Of a stretch of DNA of 64,000 nt, positions 1-13,464 are shown one piece after another. The DNA lies in contig JH720315.1 of assembly GCA_000231825.2 (NCBI GenBank), forward strand, positions 766,231 to 830,230, in the 5' to 3' direction. The first letter of the stretch is position 1. Every line of letters starts with the position of its first letter. Source of the DNA: Tetrahymena elliotti 4EA. Lineage: Eukaryota > Ciliophora > Oligohymenophorea > Hymenostomatida > Tetrahymenidae. The position numbers were made by a program, and so were the translations under genes. Under the pieces are notes generated by a model, which was not told where the DNA came from, did no database searches, and saw only the letters and a list, made by a program, of their open reading frames with translations.

Positions 1-3000
1 CAGATCTAAGCTAGAAAAATGCTCTAATCTCTAAACATTGAAATTACAATTGAGGTAAAAATAGTTTTTCAATATTAATTAGAGACTGACTGATTAACTT
101 AGGTTTACTTGATATTCAGCTCTTTAATTCTTACATTTTTACATTTTTCTTAGTCATTCAATATTTTGTTGTTTAATATTTATTTTTATAATTTAAGGAA
201 AAATAGAATAGATAATGCTGCTGTTGAAGAAATAGGATCTGGTTTAGGAAAATGCTTTAATCTCTAAATTTTGAAGCTTAACCTCTCGTAAAAATTTTGT
301 TTGAAAATAAACTTTTTTGGATTGACTTGATATTTGACAGCTCATTAGTTTTTTTGAATTTTAATTTCTTTTTGTTCACAATATATTTTTGTAATTTTTG
401 AAAAGGGAAAATTAAATAAATCAAATCGGCACATAAAAATTAGTATCTGAATTAACAAAATGCTCTAATCTCTAAACTTTGAAACTAAACCTCTCGTAAT
501 AATAGTGTCTCAACATTAATTATCTATTTTTGAATAAAAATAATTTTAATCTATTTACTACTAAATAATTTTGGCATATTTTATATTAGGCTCATTTATT
601 TTCTAAAATATTTAGATTTTTATCATTCTTCAAATATATTTTTATAATTTTTAAAAGCCAGAATAAAATTGGGAAAATTGGAGCATTAAAGTTAGGATTT
701 GAGTTGGCAAAATGCCCTAATCTCTAAAACTTGAGACTTAAACTGTAGTAAAAATATTGCTTCAATTTTAATTATGAAATTTTGAATAAATAAAGATTAG
801 TTAGATTTCCTTGATATTTCTATTATTTATTTCCTTGATATTTCTATTATTGATTTCCTTGATATTTCTATTATTGATTTCATTTGTTTTATTAAGTTTA
901 CATTTTTATATTTTCTTTACTTTTTTAAATATTCCTTGATTAAAAATTTATTTTTATTTTTAAAGTTGTACTGAAATAGGTGAAAAAGGAGCAGAATTTT
1001 TAGGATCTGAATTGGCAAAATGCTCTAATCTCTAAACACTTACCCTGAACCTTTAGTATTTCAACATTAATTAGGCATTTTTGAATAAATTTGGGTTTAT
1101 TTGATATTTAAATAGTTAGTTTTAAGTGGTTTTTTTCAAATTAAAATCGATATTTATTTTTTATCTTTTTCTCCTTCTCTCAATATTTTTTTTTATTCAA
1201 TTTTAATTTTTGTAATTTCTAAAAAAATAGTAATGAAATTGGTTAAATAGGAACTTAAGCATTAGGATCTAAGTTAGCTAAATGCTCTAACCTCAAGTCT
1301 TTGACACTTAAACTTGGGTAAAAATAATATTTGGATAAATTGAGACTTTTATTTTCTAAGTGACTCACTTACTAATTTAGGTCTACTAGATATTTTGACT
1401 CATTAGTTTTTCTGAAATTTAGTTCACATTTTTATCTTATTATTATACTTTAATTTGGTTTTTCATTGAATAGATATTTTAATACTTTAAAAAAAAGGAG
1501 TTAGATTGGTCAATTTGGGTCTTAAATATTAGGTTCTTAGTTAGCAAAATACTCTAAACTCTAAAATTTGGCTCTTTACTTAGGGTAAATTAATTTTAAA
1601 GTGAGCGTCTTATTAATTTTGGGTTACTTTTATATTTAAATAGCTCATTTGTTTTAATTTTTAATTATTAAATTTAATCCACATTTATCTTTTTACATTC
1701 ATTGTAATTTATTTATTCAAAATGTTAACAATTTTTTAAAAGAAGTAATAAAATTGGTGATAAAGGAGTACAAGGATTAGCATCTGAATTAGCAAAATGC
1801 TCTAATCTCTAAAATTTGATTCTTGAGCTCAGGTAAAAATTGCGTTTGAATGTTAATTATGCATTTTTGAATAAATACTAAGCTTAACATATGAACTACT
1901 TACTAATTAATTTGTGTTGAATTAATTCTTTGTAGCTCATTAATTTCTATTTTTAGTTCCCTTATTCTTTGTTAATTTAATATATATTTTGATAATTTTT
2001 AAAAAGTGAAAATAATATTAGCTAAGTGGGCACATAAGGATTAGGATCTGAATTATCATAATGCTCTAATCTCTAAACCTTAGATCTTGATTTGTCGTAA
2101 AAATACTGTTTAAAAATAAATTGTGAAATTTAAAATACATTTTAATTTATTAGTGACTCACTTATCTGGGTTCGTTTAACTTGATATTTATTTGGATTGC
2201 TCATTTATTTTTTGGAAATAATTTTGGCATTTTTTTAATTATCTCATAAATATTTTTTTTTCAAAATGTGCTTTAATAATTTTTAAAAGGAGAAATAAAA
2301 TTGATCAAATGGGAGTGTAAGGATTAGGATCTTAGTTCGTAAAATACACTAACCTCTAGAGTTTGGCTCTTGGACTAAGGTAAAAATTTCATTTCAATAT
2401 TAATTAGGTATTATCAATAGACAAAAATTTGAACTTAGCAATTTGTGTTTAATTAAAATTTATTTACTCTTTACTTTTATTTTTAAATTTAATTCTTTTT
2501 CTCATGCTTCAACTTTAAATATTTCTATATAATATTTATAATTTTTAAAAAGCGGTAATAATATTGGCGAAATGAGTGCATAAGGATTAGGAGCTTATTT
2601 AGCTATTTCTAATTTCAAAACTTTAACTCTTAATCTCAAGTAAAAATAATAATGATACATTTTTAAAAAAAATAACAACTTAAATTAATGAACTAATGAA
2701 TAATATGTTTATTATAATTCAGAGCTCATTATTTTTGATTTGTTACTTTCAAATTTAATTCTCGTTTTTGAATTATCCTCTCTCTTTTTAATATTTCTTT
2801 ATTCAATGTTTATTTTTATAATACTTTAAAAGTAATAGTTAGATAGGTTCAATAGGAGCATAAAAATTAGGATCAGAGCTAGCAAAATGCTGTAATCTCT
2901 AAACTTTAGCACTTCACCTTAGGTAAAAATAGTGTTTCAATATTAATTATATATAAATTTTAGACATTTATTTGTGATCAACTAAATAATTTTAGTTCTA

Positions 3001-3960
3001 GATATTTAGCTCATTATTTGTTTTTTTCAAACATAATATACACTTTAAATATTATTTTGTCAATATATATTTTAATAATTTTTTAAAAGTCAAAATGACA
3101 TTGATAGTACAGGAGTGTAAGTATTAGTATCTGAATTAGCAAAATGCTCTAAACTATAAAATTTTACTCTTAACCTGAAGTAAAAATATTGTTTATATAT
3201 TAATTATACAACTTACCATTAATACTTTAGATTTACTTGGATTTAGTTCTATTTGGCTCTTTATTTTTCTTGTTATTTATTTTTTAGATTTAACTAATAT
3301 TTTGATAATTTACTCATTCTTTTAAGCCTTTCTTAATTGTTTATTTTTATTATATTTTAAAAGCTAGAATTTGTAAATAGGTTCAATAGGAGTATAGAAA
3401 TTAGGATATGAGTTAGCAAAATACTCTAACCTTTAAATTTTGAGACTTTGGTTGAGGTAAAAATATTTTTTGTATGTTAGGTATCGATTTTATTACTAAC
3501 AAATACTTTAGTTTATGGTAGACTGGTTTAACTTTTTCTTTAGCTACATTCCAAATTAATTAAAATTTTAATTTATTCTCATTCTATGAAATATTTTACT
3601 ATTTGATTTTTATAATTATTTAAAGTGATTGTAATATTGATTATACTGGATCATAGATATTAGGATCTGAGTTAGCAAAATGCTCTAATCTTTAAACTCT
3701 TATTCTTAACATGATGTAAAAATATTGTTTCAACATTAAAAATACTTATTTGAATAAAAGCTTCAATTAAGACCACCTGAATAATTTAGGCTAAATTTGG
3801 CTCTATTTATTTTTTTAGTTTAATTTTCTGACTATGTATGTATTGTTTTTAAATTTAATTCACATTATTATCTATTTTATTTTTTAAGCATTTCTTTCAT
3901 CAATATTTATTTTAATAATTTTTTAACAGCATGAATAGAATTGATGAAAGAATATTTTTA
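1..3960 (+). repeat. Left array of degenerate ~260-bp direct repeats (about 15 units)
   Basis: About 15 head-to-tail units, 210-310 bp apart, each carry a conserved core of about 100 bp. The best-kept stretch is AGCAAAATGCTCTAATCTC, preceded by TTAGGATCTGA and followed by GGTAAAAATA and CAATATTAATTA. Cores start near 1, 233, 441, 692, 1000, 1262, 1530, 1777, 2040, 2325, 2587, 2867, 3124, 3400 and 3658. The DNA between cores is AT-rich and much less conserved. The core contains an imperfect dyad (TTAGCA...TGCTcTAA). No reading frame is kept across units, so the array looks non-coding. The same repeat occurs in reverse orientation at the right end of the window. Confidence 0.9.
805..876. repeat. 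Tandem repeat, 24 bp x 3
   Basis: Three nearly perfect copies of a 24-bp unit containing TTTCCTTGATATTTCTATTA lie inside one spacer of the left repeat array. Only this spacer shows the expansion, so it is a local slippage event. Confidence 0.9.
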
Positions 3961-6281
3961 AGGTTGTAAAAAGCAAAAAGATTAGTTAAAATATCATAAT
4001 GAAATTATTATTTTATATTTCGAAATGACTTACTTGCATAACTGATTTTTTTCAAATCAATTCAACTTTATAAATAAAAATGTTTTTATTTTTATTTCTT
4101 GTTTATTTAATTAAATTTCAAAAAATGTTGGTAAATCTACATTTTTAAAATTAAAATTTTCTTATTAAAGCTTCTTTTATCTTCCTAAAATAGAATAAAA
4201 AAGTTGTCCATTCTGATATTATTGATACAATAATTCTTAAAAATGAAAAATATAAAAATTTTTAAGACAATAAAAATTTCACTTGAGTTTATGTAATAAA
4301 GCTTTAAATGTCAAAATGGAAATGAAAAAAATTTGATTGAAAATCAAAAATTCTTAGAATATGTTTTAATCAAAAAGTATTTATTAGATTATGATTAAAG
4401 TTAAAAATTAATCTTAGATCATAATCTAAAAGTAATTTGAAAAATACTTCTTATAATTGAAGAATAACTCAGCAAAATTCTCATTTTTTAAATTTATTTG
4501 AAGATTTATTATTTTAGAAATAAAGAAAAAGCTTATTTTTAAACAAATTAATTGTTTCAAAACATAAAAATTAATTGCTTCAAAACATAAAAATTAATTA
4601 AGATCAAATTAAACAAAATATATTAAAAAAATCTGTATTAAATACCTATTATTTTGAGTATTTTTCAATGCATAAGTGTAAAGTCTTTAAAGAGAAAATT
4701 CCCTTTTAATAATCAATTAAATAAAGTTTCTGTTTAATAATTTCTTTTTTAAACAAAAAAATTATTATTTTTTAATCAGGATAATAAAGTTATTGATATT
4801 TATTAATATTATTGTCTTTTTTTTGCATTTTTCTTTAAATATTTAAAAATTATCAATATTAAAATAGGAATTATCTCACCAAAATTCTTTATATCTTAAA
4901 AATACCTTATGAATAAAATCAATACTTTAAAAAAATACGACTCATTTAAATGGTTGATTGAAATTAATAATAAAAAAATATTTTCATTTAAAAATGATTT
5001 GTTTTAATATTATTCATAAATCTTTCAGAATCTTGAGTATTTAGCTCCATTTGGATCTATTTTCCAATAAAAAAATTTATTATCAAATTTTTGAAATTTT
5101 ATTTACTATTTTTGGTTATTTTTAATGTTTTGTTCATAAGATAATTCCAAAGGTTATGTGCGTGAATTCCTTTAATTCTAGTATGAAGTCATTTTTCTAT
5201 CAAATATAATCAAATATTTTTATAGTGACTTATCATTTTAATGATAATAATTTATATCAAAGAGAAAATTATAAATTTAACACTGCATTACATAAAAAAC
5301 ATTTACTTGAAACATTTGTTTAGAAAGGTATGATTTGTGTATATAATTTACTGATTCAAAAAGAAAGTCTAAGTAAAATGCGCAGTGAAATCAAGAAATT
5401 TAAAAAGTTATTTGTAAGTAAATGATGTAAAAGCTTAGTTTGTATTTTTTATTTGATATTTAACTTTTGGAGAATTATTTTATTACAAATTTAAATAATA
5501 AAATAATACATTTTATTTATTTGGAATAAAGATGTATGGAAATAAAATAGAATGATGATATTTAAGTTATTTTACAGAGGAAATAAAAAACAGCTTGATT
5601 TGTTGGTATCTAATTTGAACAGAAAAAAAATAGAAATTTGACAGAAAAATATTAAATCTAATATAGTAGAGTGGCAATTTTTGGAAAAAAATAGAACAAA
5701 TTATTAATACATGCATGTATGGATTTATTAGGTTTTATAAATGCTTCAAACAAATAATTACATCAAAAAATAGCAAATAATAAAAAGATTACTGAGAATT
5801 CCAAATAAAACTTTAAGAGAAAGCTCGTTATAATCAAGATTTTATCAATCGATTCCCAATCAAAAACATGATTTTAAAAAAAGTAGAATGAATGAATCAA
5901 TCAATCAAAGAAGGTTTTTGTGCATGAGATAGAATGGGAATGAAAAAGAAAGAAAGATTGAATTGCAATGAAATGATTGATTGAATGTTTGACTGACCTA
6001 AATAAAGTAAGTAGGTGTATTAAAGAAGGCGTAAAGTAAAAATGATTGATATAATATAATATAATTAGGAAATAACAAAAGTACTAGATAACATAATGTA
6101 GTAACAAAGTCTCCTTAAGAAAGGAATGAAGAGAGCTCAACCAATGTATTAATAAATAATTGAATTATTTAATTAAAAAAAAAGGAATAGTATTTACAAT
6201 AATAATAGAAACAAAGAAAACAAAAAAAACAATCAAAAAAATTGAAAATTTAATAAAATATACAAGAGAAATAGTAGAGTG
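3961..6281. other. Intergenic, no gene seen
   Basis: AT-rich DNA with no sustained open frame in the ciliate code on either strand. The last ~350 bp before the Rab gene become A/G-rich (AAAGAAAGAAAG-like tracts near 5,940) and probably hold its promoter and leader. Confidence 0.6.
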
Positions 6282-6953
6282 ATGCAGGCAAGTGAATTGG
6301 GTTCATCGATGACTTAATCATAAACAAGAAAGAGTAGCAATGATTCTACAGGTTCTAATTCAAGATGCTTCAATATTTAGCTTTGTGGCAACTCTTCTGT
6401 GGGTAAAACCTCTATCATCCATAGATTAATTTACGATAATTACCTTGAAAACACAGTCATAACTTTAGGTGTTAATTACTATAAGAAGAATTTTGTTATT
6501 CAAGGTGAACCTATTTCAGTTACTATTCATGATACTTCTGGATAAGAAAGGTACATAGATATCACAAAGCAATCAGTACGTAAGGCAGATGCATTGATCC
6601 TTGTTTATGATAAAACCAGTGAGTAATCATTCCAAGACCTTGAGAGCCTTTGGATCTCTCAATTCGATAAAATAATAGACTTAAATACTATTCCTCTACT
6701 CCTAATTGGTAATAAATCTGACTTATATTCACAAAAAAAGCTAGAGCAAGTAAGTTATGATTAAGCTGACTAATTCGCTAGACAATACAATATGGCATTC
6801 TTTGAAACTTCTGCACTTTCTGGCCATTAAATATAAAATTCATTTGAAGCTCTAGTTTAGAAACTCTATTTATCAAATAAGTAGAAAAACCCTCCAGTAT
6901 CAATCCAAAAAAAGAAGAAAAGCACAGGAAAATCCAAAAACAGCTGCTGCTGA
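6282..6953 (+). CDS. Rab-family small GTPase
   Basis: A GTP-binding switch protein of membrane traffic, 223 aa, single exon, ending at TGA. All guanine-nucleotide motifs are visible: P-loop GNSSVGKTS (residues 36-44), switch I region with TLGVN (61-65), DTSGQER (84-90, the usual DTAGQE with Ala to Ser), GNKSDL (143-148) and ETSAL (185-189). The chain ends in Cys-Cys after a Lys/Ser-rich stretch, the Rab-type double geranylgeranylation signal, so the protein should sit on a membrane. Six Gln codons inside the G domain are TAA or TAG. The first in-frame ATG after an upstream stop is at 6,282; a second at 6,309 gives 214 aa and cannot be excluded. The subfamily cannot be named; the N-terminal 28 residues are Ser-rich and unlike a standard Rab. 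Confidence 0.9.
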
Positions 6954-9310
6954 GGGAAAAAATAAAGCAATTTATTAAGAAATTATCATGTAGATCAATC
7001 ATAAAAAAAATTGCTTCAAGTTGCTGTTGTTTATTCCTTCATTCATTTTAATAAACTACTTACTATATATTTATATAACAATAATATTAAAAAACTTTTG
7101 GGCATTCTAATTAACTAGTAAGATGATTCTTCCTAAAATTAATAATTCATTAATAAATTCAAACACTAATTAAGTCTATTGAACTGTTTTTAAAAACTTA
7201 AACGTTTAAGAGTGAGTCTCATCAGAAATTTCAAATATAATATTACTAACTATTAATAATCAAATTAATTAATAGACCATAAACTAACTTAAAAAAATGA
7301 TGCACGGACTCAATCTAACTAACAGCTTATTTTGGAATCGAAATAGCTTTAAAAACAAAAATGTTAATTTGACATTAAAAATAGATTTACAAGTGAAATA
7401 GATTATTTTAGCATTAATTAAAATGTTAGAAACAAAAATTATTTTAATATAAAAACAACATAAAAATTACTTTATTTTAAATTTAAAATCAACAAAATAA
7501 ATAAAAACAATCAAATAAATAAATAAAAATAATAATAATAATAGGTTCTCTGTCTAACTCACTCATTCAAAACAAACAAACAAAAAAACAAATAAATAAG
7601 TAAAAACTATATTTTCTGTAAATGTCTCTATAATAAATAAAATAAAATACTATTTTTATATCTTATATATCCACATACTGTATCTTACTTCTCCTATTCC
7701 ATTCTTTTAATTTTACACAAATTTATTTATTTATTTAATCCTTTTTTCTATTCCTAATTAGTTTTTTTATCTATCAGATAAGAAAGTTTTTTTGTTGTTT
7801 GAAAATAATTGCAATATTTAAAAATTTTTTTGGTTCAACTCTAAATTCAGTTTTGCATAAATTTATTTATTAATTTATTTCTTTGCAATATTTTCTACTT
7901 CTTTTGATTTTTTGAATATTTTTGTTAACACAATTATTCCACTTCAAGCTTTTTTTAAAAACTATCAACTATTTTTGTAAAATTTAAATCCTGGCTCGAT
8001 AAAATCAACTCATTGTTTCTTTAAGCCCTACTTTTAAAAAGAAATTTATTATTTTCTACTTACTTCATTATTATTTTCACCTCATTTTTTAAAATAATAG
8101 CCCACCAAAAAAGATATTGATGTATTCTAGCTAGATCAAAAATAAAAAACAAGATCTTTAATTATCAACTTAATTCCAGTTTTTCAATTTTATTTGTTAA
8201 ATTATTTTTAGCAAATAAAATTAACTTCAATCGTTATAAATCAAGAAATAAATGTTTAATAAATTTAAGAATTACTTTTTATTTTATTTGTACCTAAAAA
8301 AGATTAATCAAATGTAAATTGATAATTGCTTTTTTATTTTATTTTTTATACAAATAAATATGAAACTAAAATTTATCTATTCTTTTAATCATCTTAATAT
8401 CAAAAAACTATTTTTAGTATTTTTATTGTAAGTGAATTCATTTTTTAGTCTAATTACAAATAATAAATACATGCTTTTTTTGTGTTGGGTATTTAAATAT
8501 TATATTTACATAAAATGTTTTTTCCTCCAAAAATATTTAATTGCCATTATGAGCAGGAGTTTTTTTTAAAGATTATAAAAAAATCACAGAATTTATAGAT
8601 TTTAAAAAAAAATAATATTCTTTGATTGTCTATGTTAAGTGAATAAATAACCCTGTCTTATTACTTAATAAGAAATTAAAAGTATTTTATCTCATTTTGA
8701 GGATTCATTTACTAGTAAATATTATAAATAAATTAATTTTAATTTTTAATGATAAATATCAAAAATAAAATTATTATTATGACTTCTAAGACAAACAATT
8801 AAATTTTATATTTTTATTTTTTTATTTATTATGTTTATCATGTTAGCCATTTTTATATTATCACAAAATTTTGGATGGAGTTAAAGAGAATCTGAAAAAG
8901 ATTAATCAAAAATACAAATTTTAACTTTTAAATAGAAATTTTTGAAGTTTTCTGTTGGTATATTAAATACTAAAGGTGATTGATTGTTAATACTTGTTTA
9001 GTTAATTAATTTGATATTTGTTCAAAATCCAAATTAGGTTTTAGTAAAAATATAATAAATAGATATCATTAAATCATGAATAAATAGCAAACTATGTAAA
9101 CAAGCACAGTCCCTATTAAAAAGACTGTGCCTTAGTTTTTATAAGTAATACAAAACGTTTTATTTAGAATTTTTTGTCATGTTTTCATTTTATAAAAAGA
9201 AAAATAAAGAAGCTCAATTAAATAAATAATAAACATCTAGCGTCATTTAGAATTAAAGCTAAAATTTTCCTCCAAATTCATTCTAAAGTCCTTAATCCAC
9301 TGCCTAAAAA
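6954..9310. other. Intergenic, no gene seen
   Basis: About 2.3 kb of AT-rich DNA with simple AAAT/AATAAT runs near 7,490-7,620. No coding frame or RNA gene was recognised, apart from a short perfect hairpin near 9,104. Confidence 0.6.
9104..9130. other. Perfect 8-bp inverted repeat (hairpin)
   Basis: GCACAGTC and its exact reverse complement GACTGTGC flank an 11-nt AT-rich loop. The stem is unusually GC-rich for this intergenic DNA and lies about 180 bp upstream of the EF-hand gene. Function unknown: it could be a structured RNA or a regulatory dyad. Confidence 0.5.
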
Positions 9311-10223
9311 ATGGCAAATCCCAATAAATAAAAAAGCTAATTAAACACTAAAGATCCAAACATCCCAGAAGTAACTAAGTTAAAAGCAATTCTTTATATT
9401 GTGCTAATTATATTTTTAGTAAAAAGAATTATTTCCTTATATCTCTAAAGTAAGAGAAAAGGATCCAAGATAGTTAGGAGTGAATATTTAAAAGTGTTAG
9501 GAAGTTTATGATTTTTATAAAAGATTAAAAGATAGTGAAATGCCAGTTAAAGGTATTCGATAAATTATCATTTTTCGATTTACATTTTAATTTATATTTA
9601 TAATTCATTCAAAGAACTAGGAAATGCATTAAGATCTTTAGGATATTTAGTGAACACAAAAGAAATTAGAGAACTTCAAGAAAAACTTTAAAAATGTAAA
9701 TATTTTAAATTTAAAACTCTAAACAAGCTTTTAAAAAATTAAAATTATTTTGAGAAAACTGTTTTTAAATAAGAAAGAATAATTTTTAGATTTGTTTCAA
9801 TAGAATTTGATTAATTATTTTATAAAATGTTTAATTTGTATTATATAAATTAGAAAAAATGCAAATAAATTAAATGGCTTCTGTGATTGAATTCAAAGAC
9901 TTTTTAGTTGCAGTTAGCTTAGTTCAGCATAAGTTACCTAATGAAAAAGAGTTATTAGAAGCTTTAAGAATATTTGATAAGTAAAAAAATGATTCTGTAA
10001 ACAAAGAAACTTTGAAAGCAGTCTTAACTAAAATAGGAGATATTATTCAAGAAAAAGAAGTAATTAAAAGTATTTTTAAAAGTTATTTTATTTTATTAAT
10101 TAAAAAATTTAGTTTGATACACTTTTTCCAAATATTATGACAGACCAAAATGGCAATATACCAATTCAAAAATTAACAGGAATTCTTCTTAAGCAACCTC
10201 AATAATAATCCTAATATTATTGA
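9311..10223 (+). CDS. EF-hand (calmodulin-superfamily) protein with degenerate Ca2+ loops
   Basis: A 196-aa protein in five exons (9311-9370, 9420-9552, 9615-9695, 9854-10059, 10113-10223). All introns are GT...AG, and codon phase is kept across each. The fold is calmodulin-like: a first pair near residues 47-110 (helix then KELGNALRSLGY, then EFKDFLVAVS) and a second pair near 123-190 (LRIFDKQKNDSVNKETL and a loop with TDQNGNI). The loops are poor: the first lacks the DxDxDG pattern entirely, the third keeps Asp1 but has Gln/Asn at positions 3 and 5, and the fourth lacks a usable position 1 and position 12. Ca2+ binding is therefore doubtful and a structural role more likely. The pattern of degenerate hands resembles small axonemal EF-hand proteins such as DRC8/EFCAB2; this assignment is an inference. 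Confidence 0.8.
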
Positions 10224-11754
10224 GTATTAATTCTAATTAATAATAAAAAAATATTAAATTGACAATAATACATAAATACCTTCTTCTTTTCAAAAGAATA
10301 TTTCATAAAATAACATAATAATAATTCAATTATCAAATAATCAAATGTTGTATACAAATTTATTTTATGTTTTTTGCTCTTAATAATTATTTACAAATTA
10401 AAGATGAATTAAAAAAATTCCAGCTCTTAAATTAATACACATTTTATCATCCTAGCATTTATTAATACTGAATGAGCTTTTTTTATTTAAAAACTTACTA
10501 ATTACGTTTTAAAATTTTATATTAATAAACTTTAAATTTTTGTTTAGGACGCTAATTCTTTTGAAAGTAAGGAAATTTATATAAATAATAATACCACATT
10601 GATATTTTAATAAAACTTATTTTGTTTAATTTATGATTTTAGTATAAAAGATTTTGGTTTCAAATAGTTCATTTACTTTAAAAGCAATAAATTTCATAAA
10701 TTATTTCATATACTTATTTTATTTTTTGGTTGTGTTGTAAAAACTATAAAAGCTAAAATATTTTACTTAATAGATTTAAAAAATTTATTAGTGTATTCTT
10801 ATTATTTAAGGATAGATAATATATCCAAATCTGTGACTAAAATTATGGATTTTTATATTTGTGCTAAAAATAATTAGTAATTTAATAGTGTGTTCTGATG
10901 ATCTTTGAAGGTTGATTAAATTTTAGACATTCTCAAATATCTCTTCTTTTCTATATATGTTATGAATGATATAATTAGTGCTTATGACTTATTAATGAAA
11001 TTGAGGTCTAAAATTATCTTATTTTCTAACAATCATCAAGTCAATCTAATTTTTGCTATGATAATCTAAAAACATTTTTCCTGTAAACGATTCGCTAAAT
11101 AACAATTAAAGAGTAGGAATGAATTTTTTGATGTTTACAAGTTCTGAATGAGCTTTTTGAAAAACAAATTCATTTTTTATTTATAATTAATAATTTTTAT
11201 TTGGATTGGCATTTCCATATATTTTTGATAAAAGATAAAGGAAAGTTTTAGAAAATTCTATAATTTTGATATTTAAAATAAATTATCTTCTTTTATTGTA
11301 TTTTATTGTTTAAAATTTTTTGTTTGGAATTAATGGCTTGATTGGAACTTCTCTAAATTTCATAAATTTTGTGCTTATGTTTCTTTTACTAAAATATAAT
11401 AAATACCATATTATATTAGAGGGATTTAAACTATTTATTAGTAAGTGTATTCTAGTGAGATCTCTCAAGATCGATTAAATTTTACATATTGTCAAATATC
11501 TCTTCATTTTTTTGTACGATTCGAAGTATAATTAAGGTTTATGAGATTGATCCAAAATTTATCTTCTTTATAAAAGTTGATCCAGCTAATCTAATTTTTC
11601 CATATGAATATCAAAAAAATCTTACCAATAAACAAATAGCCACTTGATAACAATTAAATAGAAGTAATTAGGTATATCTGATTGATAAAAAATAATAATA
11701 ACACAAATAATTAATACAAAAATCCAAACATAAAAAAATAAAGAAAAGGTGTAA
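10224..11754. other. Intergenic region containing a tandem duplication
   Basis: No coding frame was found between the EF-hand gene and the F-box-like gene. Most of the interval consists of two diverged copies of one segment, listed separately. Confidence 0.55.
10465..11670 (+). repeat. Two diverged direct copies of a ~0.6-kb non-coding segment
   Basis: Copy 1 starts near 10,468 and copy 2 near 11,143, both with CTGAATGAGCTTTT. Shared landmarks in the same order include GATTAAATTTTA(G)ACAT, TCAAATATCTCTTC, CTAATTTTT(G/C) and TAACAATTAAA. Small indels are spread throughout and no reading frame is conserved, so it looks like an old tandem duplication of intergenic DNA. Confidence 0.75.
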
Positions 11755-13464
11755 ATGGAAAATAAAATAGCATTTAGCAAAGTCTATGATATATGCGAGG
11801 TTTACTTCACTGAAAACCATGAGAAAAGAATTGATTTTATTAAGATTGGGTTCTCTTTAAATAAGATTATGCTTTAAATAAAGGAATTTGTAAGTGATGT
11901 GAATTATGCTGAAAATAATGGCAAATTTAAAGCAGAAGACGGGTACTAACTTTTTATTAATGACAGATAACTTCAAAAAGATGCAAGTTTAATAGTGGTG
12001 AAAAAGAAATAAGATAGTGAATCTGAATACTTTTTGGTTGACTTATACTACAATTTTTATGAAGATTTGAGACTATTTGATAACATCTACTTTAAAGATT
12101 AAAGTAGCAGCAAGCAATCATTTAGTGTACTAACAGTTAAAGAATATCATCAATTTAGCTATAAAAAACCTAAATTTTATGGAAGCTTTAAATTAAAGGA
12201 ACTTTCTCATAACATCTTAAGCTAGATATGTTTTTACCTTCTACCTCATGAGTCATAAAATCTTTTCTTGAGTTTCAAATCTATTAGCTTGAACAGAGTT
12301 ATCCAAGAACCAACTATTTGGAGATAATATGCTAAGTATCTTAATTTCGATGTGAGCAAATATGATGAAAATATCAATAGAGAGACTTTCTTTAAGTTGT
12401 ACAGAAACAGGTAATTAGAATTTGAATTGGAGGACTGCTTAAGCATTTATAATGAAAGTTACTAATGCAAAGTTAAGAAAATTGTATTTAGTTAGAATAA
12501 TATTAAGGTTTATTTTAGAGTTTAAGGAGATTAATCCCTTGGTGAATTATAAGATCCTCTACATTCAAAGCTTTGGATGAATAATAAAAATTTGTAAGTG
12601 TAAAAAGATTATTCTAATTTTAAAGAAGTACAAAATAATTAAAATAGCCAAGTTTATGAAGGAATTATTGCTTATAGGTATCCCTATGATTTAAATATGA
12701 CAAATACCAAACATTTATATATAGATTTTGAATTTGGATAAGCTGGATACAATCAGGTTGAAATCTTTGAGCTTTCATAACAAAAATTACTCAAATTTAA
12801 ATTATTCTCATTTTTTTAAGAAAAGAAATACTAAAATGTGTTTAAATTTGAAGAACTTTAACAAAACATCTTAAAACATATCTCCTCTTTCTTGTATCAT
12901 CATGAATCAATTAAACTCCTTTAAACCTTCAAATCACCACATTTAAATAAGATTTTTGAAGATCCTAGTTTCTGGTCATATCATTCCAAATGTCTTGCTA
13001 TATAATCAGTTAAAGAAATCACCAGTAAGGAATAATTTGTTGCATCTTACAAAACCAGAAAACTAAGTTTTCCATTAAATAATTGTGTTAGTGAGTATAA
13101 TTAAAATTATAAATGTGATATTCCTAAAATTAGTTTCTATAATCAATAAATTGTTATTGATTTTCAAGTCCAAGGAGATAACTCACTAGGTCCTTTATAA
13201 GATCCTCTATAATCTCAAGTATTTCTTTCATAATATGGTGGATACTTATCACTAATTATTTTGGAGTAAGATAGCTAATTTAAAGAAGTAAATTAAGAAG
13301 GGAAATAAATTTACATAGGTTAATTAAAATTTAAATTAGAAGCCAAATTAGAATTCAACCAATAAATTTACTTTATGTATGGGTCTGCTGGATTCGAAGC
13401 AGTACATCTTCTATAATTAGACAAAGATGCTTTTAATAAATTATAACTTTTTAACTTTGTATGA
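11755..13464 (+). CDS. Protein with a duplicated F-box-like module and a possible ubiquitin-like N-terminus
   Basis: Single exon, 569 aa, ending at TGA. Two modules of about 190 residues repeat. Residues ~146-345 begin with an F-box-like helix set (LKELSHNILSQICFYLLPHE ... PTIWRQYAKYL) and residues ~365-555 with a second one (FEELQQNILKHISSFLYHHE ... PSFWSYHSKCL). Each is followed by a beta-rich part containing VQGD(Q/N)SLG(E/P)LQDPL and ending in a G(Q/S)AG(Y/F) motif. F-boxes bind Skp1 in SCF ubiquitin ligases, so a substrate-adaptor role is likely. Residues ~28-85 (IGFSLNKIML ... DGYQLFINDRQLQKDASLIV) resemble a ubiquitin-like beta-grasp domain; this is weaker. The start ATG has the A-rich context usual here. 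There is no signal peptide or membrane segment. Confidence 0.75.
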
